From positions 136,229,460 through 136,293,459 of the forward strand of contig OW386292.2 of the NCBI GenBank assembly GCA_936432065.2: a DNA stretch of 64,000 nt. The letters are read 5' to 3'. Numbering within the stretch: position 1 is the first letter of the stretch; each line of letters begins with the position of its first letter. Position numbers and translations under genes: made by a program. Of this stretch, positions 1-10,400 are shown one piece after another. The DNA is from Rutpela maculata. Taxonomy: Eukaryota > Arthropoda > Insecta > Coleoptera > Cerambycidae. The notes beneath the pieces are model-generated. The model saw only the letters and a list, made by a program, of their open reading frames with translations. It made no database searches and was not told the origin of the DNA.

Positions 1-560
1 TTGAAAATTGTTTCGCCTATTTAGCAGTGGAGATGTTAAACAACTCGATATATTTTGATACAATACAAGGTAGATCAATTAAAAACTTTAAAATACATTA
101 TAAAAGGCAGCTTTTACAAGAGCAGGAATTGTGATTAATTAATATATATTAAGGTTGTTCTAAAAATTGTGTTATATACTAAGGTGCCGTCAAATTTGTG
201 GACTTTTTGTATTCTATTAAACTGCTTGTTAATTTGTTTTTTGTAAGGTGGTGTGGAAGAACGTCTTTACGAACACCACCATTTGTGTTTGTATGTTGTA
301 TTCTTTTATACATATATATTTTACACAATAAACATTTTTCTATTCCATTGCTTAGAACCTTATTTTTTTTTAATTTCCTCATCTTTCATTTTGACCCATG
401 CATACAATCGATATTGAGATAATTTTAAAAAATTGCATAGGTGCTTAAATTACCATTGTAAATTATCCCATAATTTAGCAACGTTTAGACCAAAGCCCGG
501 ATCCTACCCTGTAAACTTTTTTTTATCCTATTTTCTTTGTATAAAATATTAGTTGTGTGC
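1..560. other. AT-rich non-coding stretch
   Basis: No gene, RNA or transposon recognised. Two overlapping short open frames on opposite strands (about 180-420) show no family resemblance and are treated as chance. A small hairpin with arms GGTGGTGT (247-254) and ACACCACC (273-280) is the only local structure. This lies downstream of the HARBI1-like gene. Confidence 0.5.
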
Positions 561-564
561 ACAA

Positions 565-868
565 AAATCGTTGTCCAAGGAATCACTACTTCCACACTAA
601 ATACCAATTTTATGGACTCACCTGCTTGATTTACCTATTTACCCCAATTTACCCCCCAACTCTTTGACGGAATAAGATAAAAATATAATCTAGTTCCAGA
701 TCCCGTTAAAGTACATATGTGTACCAAATTTCAAGTCAATACCTTAAACGGTTCCAGAGTAATCGTGCGCACAAAAAAAGTTAGACAGAAATTTTTTTTC
801 GCTCAAACTTAAAATCTCGACGTTTCATGACATTTTAAGCCTATTTGAGCAATTAAAAAAAAAATGAC
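565..868 (-). repeat. Interspersed repeat family A, copy 1 (truncated)
   Basis: The reverse complement matches 20,612-21,335 and 50,034-50,727: a shared core with TCATGAAACGT, a run of GGGTAAAT-like words and a shared end AGTGATTCCTTGG. This copy lacks the ACTTCCACATCCAG start and the middle part seen in the other two. No protein is encoded; the class is unknown. Confidence 0.7.
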
Positions 869-1027
869 TATTTTACAGCATTATTACATTTGTAGAACGC
901 AGTAGGATATAGTAGCGTTTTCCACTGGAAATTTTAAAACTATCATTTCTTCTCCACTCTTTAACTCCCATTCAGTTGTAGTTAAATCCATCCAAACAAT
1001 GAAACAAACTACAAAACATTTAATTGT

Positions 1028-1033
1028 TTTATT
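1028..1033 (-). promoter_or_regulatory. Candidate polyadenylation signal of the HARBI1-like gene
   Basis: AATAAA on the minus strand, 48 bases beyond the TGA stop of the HARBI1-like gene. Position and hexamer fit a eukaryotic poly(A) signal. The base composition makes chance occurrence possible. Confidence 0.5.
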
Positions 1034-1080
1034 TAAAACAAACACAGTACTTAACGTCATTCCCATCAGGAACATAACAC

Positions 1081-1460
1081 TCACAAATCATTTCCGCCAC
1101 CCTCTAAAAACAAATTAAACACCTCCATTCTCTTCCCATCATCGCAATTGTTCTCTTCCCCTTCGACTTCGTAACAAAAAATACCCTCGTCCTCCATAAA
1201 AAAATCACAATCGTCATTGTTATCCATACAAATATTATGAATAACACAAACAGCTTGGACGCAATATATGATAAAAGGTATGTCTTTGTTCTCAAAGTGG
1301 TTTAATCGTTGAAATCTTTCCTTCAATTGGCCGAAGGTGTTGCTGAAAATGCGACAAGCACATTCATGTTGCTGATTGAATTCCCTTTGGTCGGCTGTTA
1401 AGTCATCGTTGTTCCCGAACGGTGTTACAAGCCATTGTAGGTTGGGATATGAATTATTAC
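1081..1460 (-). CDS. HARBI1-like gene, exon 6 (C-terminus)
   Basis: Acceptor CTTTTCAG. The exon begins with the second catalytic motif (GGNNSYP in place of GDsxYP), continues with W-L-V-T-P-F and FNQQHECACRIFSNTFGQLK, where the catalytic Glu is replaced by Ser, then RFQRLNHF and the hallmark VCVIHNIC. It ends in an acidic tail before TGA at 1083-1081. Confidence 0.9.
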
Positions 1461-4400
1461 CTGAAAAGAAAAATGTTTATTTTATATACGGGGTATTTCA
1501 AAGTCGAACGTACATGACACCTGTGGATAAAGGACGCTTTGGGGATTCCAAATCGCTCAACATATCCATTGTTCTTTACAACAAAAAATCCTGCATGTTT
1601 TGTTGATATTTTTGCCAAATATTTCTTTGGTTATAACTTTTGAACCCCCTTGTATAATAGGTTCATACTTGATAAGCTCATTTCACTTATTTTACTTGAC
1701 AAAGTTCTATATATACCAAAATCCATATCCAGGTCCGTCTTTATAAAAAAGTGACAATTTCTAATATCTCAAAATTTTGTAGATGTTTCGCTATTTGAAA
1801 AGAGAGGAAAACAAATTGAACTAAATAGTATACTTTTTTTGTCTGGGCATCTTATTCAACAAGTTTGCCATCAGTGCTGATAAAAATCATGATTTTTTTT
1901 TTTTTTATAAAAGACTGCTGATTTATTTTAAAAAATCATTCCGGTTTTCGGTTACGTTAAGGTCCCTAATCTCAGTAGATAATGATGATGGAGACATTAA
2001 TGATGAGTGATTTGGAGCCACAAATATTTCTATGTGTATATTATGTCAATCCCTAGTCATAAACTGCATACTTTCATGGAAATAAAGTTAAAGTTAAGTA
2101 TCCTCTATCCACAGAAGTGTCATATGTACATTTAACTTTTAAACACAACTTTTTTTATTTAGCAAAGTATATGTTATTACCTAAACAAATGCAAAGTATT
2201 AATGTTATAATAAACCACTTATGAAAATAGTCAGTTACTTCAGGTGAGGAAAATTGTTCATTGGGTTATTTTAAACAATATACCCTCTAATACGCCCCCC
2301 CTCCAAAAATGTACTTACCGACCAAGAAATAGTCACCAAATATACCCTCGTCAGCCTTCATTACGATGGAGGACTTGTCCAAAATCTCTGCAGGTTCCAA
2401 AGATCCCTCACAGACATAAACATCAGTGAACTTTTTGTTACCTCCAACTACTCCTAAAAGATTAACCAGACAAATATTAAATGTCATCGCCTATTTCTTG
2501 TTTACAGAAAGGGTGGGGCATGAAGAAGGCTAGTTTTATAAATGTGGAAATTTTCAGTAACGTCACATGAACCCGTGCTCGGAAGGTAAGTATCAGTCTT
2601 CAGTGACAGCGTTCGTGAAGACATATTATATTATTTATTGTGATAGATACAGGGATGGATGGGGTCAGTCCAACTGGCCCTGGCAATTTTAGGGAATTGG
2701 CCCAACCAAGCGTGGAACTAGAACCTCAAATTTGAGTGGGCCAGGGAAGAATTTTTTTTTTGATGGTCAAAACCCAAGGGGAAAAATGCGCCGCAGGGGA
2801 AAATTTTGTATCTTTCAAGGTCAAACGCTCTAAAATGAAAAGTTAGAAATTCAAGTAGCAAAAACATTTTCTTCGAAAAATAGGTTTCGTCAAACGATGT
2901 TTGTGATTTGCACTAAAATAATTTTCGTGGGACTGACAAAACTTTATTAACTTCAATGTGTATAAAATAAATTGTGCACTCAGTCAAAGCCTTCACAACA
3001 ATCACAACATGTTACTAAAAACAAACTAACTGAAACTTTGTGGTTTCCGGCCAAAGCACTCCCCAGTCATATGATCTTGACTTCCATTGTCAACCTAAAG
3101 ATGGCTACCTAGACCGGCGCATCGCTTATGAAGTGGGAGTACCAGAGTAGGCTTGATAATAATTTGTTTTAAAATACACTTGTAATAAAAGGAACATAAT
3201 TATAATTCTGAACAAACGAATTTTCCTTTTGTTCATGCAATTGCAAAAATTACTTAAAGGTTCAAAGTACTAACCCGTAATCTGACAACCACGGTCTAAA
3301 GCAGAATGCTACCATCTTGGTAACATTTTTAAAAACGCCACTAAACATCCATACTCTTTATTAAAATTTATTGACATTGAAAGACAAAGAACGAAATAAA
3401 AAATTAAACATTTTAACAGTATAACAATGAATAATAAATCAATAATAATTATGACTAATACTGTCTACATAAACATCTCGAAATATTAAAAAAAAAAACA
3501 AAATAGTTTCAGAGGTCAAAAGAAATACATCAGAACTTTGTTAAGCAAACTTGCAGAATTTGGAACGAACATACAAAATTAGGTTATTAGGTTAACATCT
3601 TTTTATAGATGATAAATGACATCTGGCATTTATGTCAGTGGCCGAGAAGAGAAAAGAGCTGACGTTTAAATTTCTTTTGGCCGTCGCGTTTTTTATCCAC
3701 CAGTACAAATGCCTATTTACCTCGGACCGGCCTGACGGGCATTTGCCCGTTTGCCCCCCCCCTTCCCATCCGTCCCTGGATAGATATTCCTTTATTAGTT
3801 CCAGTAACAAAAAAGTTATATAAAAACCCACTGGGTGGAGAACAATGTCACATAATGAACAAAATATTTCTTACAAAATAAAGTATGCAAAAAGTAGTAG
3901 TCTAAGATCCGGCATAAGAAGTTAATACCCCCATCTGTTATTCAGATAAGAAATAGTTTATATAAAAGATAACATGTAGGCTAATAGATCGCGACTCGGT
4001 TGCCTAGCCATATCTTGACCCCATGACATTTAATTTGAAAATTGTTGTCAGGCGAAATCGAAATTTTGTCTTTAAACATATATAGCAGCGTAACTATTAA
4101 TCTTACAGGAATTTTTCAAGAAAGCAAATTCATCATTTTATAATCTTTCTAATAGATCCCTACCAGTTTTTCCTGGAACCAATATAAATATTCACAAGAC
4201 ATGAGAAAAAAACACGTTTCCTTGGAAAATGTAAATTTCCAGTTGCATCGCTCCTAGTTACCGTTTTTCGATGTACGGTTCTCCAGCATATAAAATGTGT
4301 TTTATAGACTTAAGCCTAGTCTTCATAACTGCGAATTGCAAAAAGCGAAATTTTACACGTGACTATAATTCGCACAAAATAATTTGCCCTTACTTACTTC

Positions 4401-7400
4401 AGCGGATTTCGCGTTTTTAAGAGTCCTTTATTTAGTAACTTTTTAAAATATCCCCAAAGGAATTTTGACACTTAAGTGTTCACTGACATCAGGTGTCAAA
4501 GACTAAGTTTAAATAAACAGGTGTATAAAGTTTTAAAATGGACCAAAATACAAAAACAGTATGCTTATTTGCATTACATACGAATAACATGCAAATAATA
4601 TTTTCATACTTGACATTCTTCATGCAACATTTTACAATACATTCTACAAAACTAATAAGACAAAGACAGAAACACAAAATCCGCTGAAAAGGTAAAACAA
4701 GTTGAACTTTTCAGCGGCATCGCAGAAAGTTAAAATATTCGCCGGAATTTCGCGGCATCTGACTTTTTGAATAATTTCCACCAATCACATTAATTCCGCA
4801 GAAATAAATCCGCAATTCGCCGTTGTGAGGACTAAGCTTTAGTGTTTGCTGAGTAACGATCGCATAGCTGATTTTTTCGATTTAATGATATCTAGATATT
4901 TTGGTTTTCAAAAAATTTTAAATTTTGGCAGTCAGTTAAAATTTTGGTGACATGTTTTATATCATTAGAAAGAGAAAAAGTAATGGATTTAATAGTGTCG
5001 TTATGGACTTCGAGTTTCGTTTTACTAAAGTACAGCTCACAAAAATTGGGATAATCTTTACCAAAACTTTTTTCTTCTACAATAGATATTAAACAAGATA
5101 TTTGACGTGGCTCTGGTACAATAGACAGACTATATACGTAATTAGGGAATACACAAACTACGAGCTCTGTGCACAAACAAACCTACCTTGTACGGCAATG
5201 CTGTAATAATTCCTCGCGTTGATATACTTATCATGGTACTCTCTGGGCCTCAAAATTTTTATGTGAGAAATGCCAATAGCTCCGATTATTCCATAAATCT
5301 CACAGATCTTGTAAATAGATTCGGATTCTTCCTCATACTGCTCAGGTTCGGGCCATTTCACATATTCAGTTAGCTTGGAGGACAGATTTCGACAACCTAA
5401 ATTACAAAAATAATATAATAATAATAAATCTTTTCTGGTCATACAGGTAAACAGTACAAATATAACTAAAAGGTCATCGACCAAGGCCTTCAGCCTGTCT
5501 AGTGTCTATTACATCATTTCATATTTATCACAATGTATTTTCTTCTAAAAACAATGTCCATTAAATCTGTAAAGTAATAGAATTATCGAGTATTTTACTG
5601 GAAAATAACCTCTACCCCATGACTTTTACGTCAAAGGAACAATCTAACTGTTCCTTTGATGTTTTTTTTTGTTTTTTGACAAATAATGAATAAGAACAAA
5701 AATATAAAATTAATGTATGTGGCTGATGTTTCAAAAATCGAACCTGTTGCGTTTCTTAAAGCTTTATTAGAAAGTCTTTTATGTGCTGTATATATTAAAC
5801 AAAGAATGCCACAAGGCTTTTCGGACTTGAAAAGTCCGACCTAAAGCTGATCACAGGCTTTCTAACTGGCCATTGGTCCTTCAGATATCATCTCGAGAAC
5901 ATGGGCATGGCAGAAGATGACAAATACAGATACTGTGAAGCTGCAGCTGAGACTGCAGAACATATACTTTGTGAATGCAAGGTACTATCCGCATTAGGCT
6001 AAAGTACCTAGAACAGGCGGAATTAACGCCTGAAGACATAAGGAAATTAGCTACCAGGAAAATCATTAGCTTGGCAAAAATCTTGGAATCGTGGGCGACA
6101 ACTAGTTGTAGGGTAAGTTAGAAAAGACCTTTTAGGTCGAGGTGAAAAAAGGCCGACTCAGAGCCAAGTGACCCCCTTAAAGAATCTCCAATCTACCGAC
6201 GTGTTAGGCCTAGCAATCAGTAAACATAACCTAATATGTTGGCAACAGATATTGTAAATAAACAAAAAAGCTCGATCGTGCAAGAAATGTCTTGAGCTAA
6301 AATTTGACAGGAAGGTTTAGTTCAATATAGGTCATAGTTTCACCAACTTTAAAATTGTTGCATTATTTCATTATGTTTCTTAGATTATTAAAAAAAGGCA
6401 ATATTTAGTGGTTCTTATTTTTTCTTTCAAATTAACAGAGTATCAAGAGTTTTTTAATAGGTCTGGTTTTATCCAAAATTTTATTGCAAACAATTTTTAT
6501 TTTCGCAATGCAATTACTAGAATCGGAGATAATAAGAAAAATAGCAGAATATTTCAATTTTACAAGAAGCAATGGACCGATTTAATTCAGAAGGGCATAG
6601 CAGGATAATCAAAGCATGTGTTAGCTGCCCCAGCACCAATCGGGTTGAGATTTTGAGCATAAGTTGGTAGTAATGTTAGATGAAATTTTCCAAAATATTA
6701 TTTTTGGAAAACCATTTTTACGGGAGTTATGGGGGTGTAAAAAAAATGGAAAAAAAATTTTTTCTCGAGAAGGAATAAACCGATTTTCATGAAAAAAATA
6801 TATGTTATGGCTTGAATTATATTGAACTTTTAAAAATGCTATAATGGTATAATTAGGTTTCATATTTTTTATAATAATATACAGTGTGTCCCAGGATAGA
6901 TGTAACAAGAGGTGTAATGGACCAAAAATTTTGGAATTTTGGAATGGTATTTGGGGATTGAGTCCTGCTTGTTGTATAAAACTAAAATATACCAAAAATG
7001 ACTTGATTTGGTGTTCTACAGGGTGTTTTATAAGCAAAGTTGTAAAAATCACCACCTTTATTTTTCAAAATTTGAAAAAATTCCACTAAGAAAAGTTATT
7101 TAAAATGCAATTTTATACCGCTATACCAAATTTCAGGAATATAAAATTATTTATTTGAAACTTCCCATTTTTTCAATAAATTAGTATTTTATTTTAAACC
7201 ATTCAATTAAAACTGCATAGATATTATTTTTTGTGAATTAATATTTAAAGTTATGTCACAACCAATGGTGTTGTTTCATCTCAGAATTGTCGGTTTTGGT
7301 CTTCTGAAAATCCAAATTTTAGAATTCATTGTAGAAGACAATATTATAAAAAAGTGAATGTGTGCCGTTTCTTAACACGTTGGAGTTATTGGACCTTATT

Positions 7401-10400
7401 TCATTGAGGGAAGGTTAAACCAGCACACTTATTTACAGCTTCTTGAAAGATTTTCTAAAGAACATTTAAATATTTTAAGAGATATACCTTTAGTTCATTT
7501 TCAACATGATGATTGCCCTGGCCATTCTACAGAATTGGTTAATCGGTGGTTGAATTTAAATTTTGGAGAAAATTGGATTGCCAGTAATGGACCGATCAAG
7601 TGGCTGGCGAGATCCCCAGACCTATGAGGTCGCCTCAAGCAGTTCGTTTACGCTGAACCACCTCCTAACGATGTAGCAGTATTGAAGCAGAGAATTACAA
7701 ATGCCGTAAACTCCATACCGTTAGATCATATTTAAAACAGTTTTAAGGACTTCAGACGAAGGATCAAAATGTGTGGATGTGGGTGGTAGCTACGTCGAAT
7801 AATAAAAAAATTGTAAACATTGTTTTGTATTGGTCAATAATTAATTTGTTTGTGAATCCGTTATGTTTTTGACATTTATTACTTGTTATAATTTTTAAAC
7901 CTCATTAATCTTCTGTCAGTAATTGTTTCTTGTTTTACAATTAGTTCGATTAACATTATACCTTCTTACATCTCGTATATTCAAAGTTTTATTTACCAAT
8001 AGCCTACTTTTTGAGATGATTAACATTTGCTCCTACAAAACTTTAAATATGAATTCAACTCTTAATTCGCAAAAAATGGGAAGATCCAAAAAAATAATTT
8101 TATATTCCTGAAATTTGGTAGAGATAGAGGTATAAAATTGCATTCTAAATAATTTTTCTTAGTGGAATTTTTTCATATTTTGAAAAATAAAGGTACTTTA
8201 TTAGTGGTGATTTTTACAACTTTGCTTATAAAACACCCTGTAGAACACCAAATCAAGTCATTTTTGGTATACTTTAGTTTTACAACAAGCAGGACTCAAT
8301 CCCCAAATACCATTCCCAAATTCCAAAATTTTTGGTCCATTACACTCTTGTTACATCTATCCTGGGACACACTGTACATAAATCACGCTCATTGTTCGAA
8401 TTTTCATGTGTAAGAAATTTAGTACAATATTTATCGTGAAAAACTGCCTGTAACTCGGAAAATTCCTAGAGACAAAAAATGTTTAGAAGACCTCATAGTG
8501 CATACATCTGAATTTTTTCAAATTTTTAAAGAGTAATGTCAAATGTAGGGGTAATTTTTCATGTTTTTCTGGAAAAGCTCTGTGAAAACGCACTTTACAG
8601 AAAAGTTGCAAATAAAAAACAGTCTTGTATTTCGATGATATATTCACCTGAATTTTTTCAGATTTTTTTTCAAAATTTTGCATTTCCCCTCCCCCATTTT
8701 TAGTAATTTTCAAGTGGCCATATCTTGAAAAATAAGCATTTTTCGAAAAAATTCACAAGAGTAAAAAGATCTTTTTTTGGACTAAAAAAGGTAAATACAT
8801 TATTTTTTTTTTCATTTTTGACCTAATTCTACAAGTTACGGAACCCGTGATAAAAGAAGTGTTGTCTACCCTTTCCGATCATTTCCTACTCTTCCTTTTT
8901 TCAACTCTTTTATTAACGTCATTATAAACACGTTGCACAAGATTTCATCAAAATCCATTCATTAGCACTCAAGTTAGAGATTTTGATCATTTTAGCGCTC
9001 CGTTGACTGGAAAATCAGTTCATCCGTTCTTGAGAAAAAAATGTTTTTCATTTTTTTTTTTACTCCCATAACTCCCGTAAACATGGTTTTTCAAATAATA
9101 TTTTGGGAAAGTTCATCTAACATTATTATCAACTTGTGGTCAAAAGCTCAACCCTATTAGTATGGCGGCAACTAACACATGCTTATCCTGCTATGCCCTT
9201 TTTCAGAAGTCTATTTTGTCATGATTTAAGTTCGATATAATCAATCAACGCATAGAAAATACTTGTAAGGATAAGTTTCTAAAAAAGCCACATAGCTAAT
9301 TTAAAGTATTAGCGAGGTATCTAGGTGCTGTTTAATAGATTCAGAGTAGACTTACCGACTTTAACAATGTTGTGTACGCAACTCTGGGTGATCCTAAACC
9401 GTTCAGATATCTGTTTAAAGGTTTCTTGGTTGCCCAAATACCATATCAAGATATATGCAGCTTTTAACGGGGTGATCCTCTCCCAACCACCTTTATGGTC
9501 ACTGCAGAAGTCATTGTAAATCAACTCTGCAAAGAGAATCACAAAAATATGAAAAACAGATTTGTGTTGACCTAGAGCTAAATAGATAGATAGATAATCA
9601 TTTATTAGTGTCATTACATACAAAATCTTTACACAAATCCAAACGAAAGAATAGAGTGAATATACACAGTATGTCCACGGATGGGGTTTACAATTAATAG
9701 GTGTAATGGCTAAAATTTTTAACTTTTCGAGAAAATGTTATTCTTTATAAAAGTTTTTGCTTGCCTAAAAAAATATATTTTTAATAGGGGGTGCTCAAAA
9801 ATTACAAAAACTTAAAATTCCGTAAGAGTAAACTGGTTATATTTTTTATTTTGGAGCAATGTGAAATAAAAAAGTTGTTTCAAATTATATGATCTCTCCA
9901 AATTCAAAATTTCATTTGAATATTGCAATGTTTCGAAATAAGTGAATTTTTAGTTAAATACTTGTCGGTTTTTGTCAAATTTTTATTTAGCTAATTGCAT
10001 TCGAACTAGGCGAGTAAATATCAGATAAACAATTCTGAATTTATAAAAGCAAATACATATTTGAAGGTTGTGACTTTATTAAATATCACAATTCAAAAAT
10101 ATTGCCTTCCAGGATGGTTAAAATGAGGTTTGTATGGAAATATTTTATTCTCCTTCAAAATTCTTTGGGTGCAAGTTTCTTTAACCACCTCCAAATGCAG
10201 GGCTTGATTTCTTAACGAAAGTTGGGGATTTTCAGCAGCAGATGCCAACACTAATATTGTGGTGGCGTCATTTTAATCATATATTTTTTCTTTTTCTCGA
10301 AACATACACATTGAGAAATCTGAATTGTTGAAGAACGTAACGGTATATACTTCCACCGTCTCCATAGCACTCTATTAAAGAAATTCCTTGCTCGACAGTT

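Larger units (their letters stand above)
6591..9200. mobile_element. Large inverted-repeat element containing a mariner
   Basis: Ends AAGGGCATAGCAGGATAA and inverted CTTATCCTGCTATGCCCTT define a 2.6-kb structure with inverted arms of roughly 180 bp. Flanks read ATTCAG and TTTCAG, a possible imperfect short duplication. A complete mariner-like element (6882-8374) lies inside. No protein belonging to the outer element is readable. Confidence 0.65.

Noticed and set aside
4892..5176. 94-residue minus-strand frame adjacent to HARBI1-like exon 4
   Set aside because: It lies in the intron after a strong GTAGGT donor and shows no Harbinger motif.
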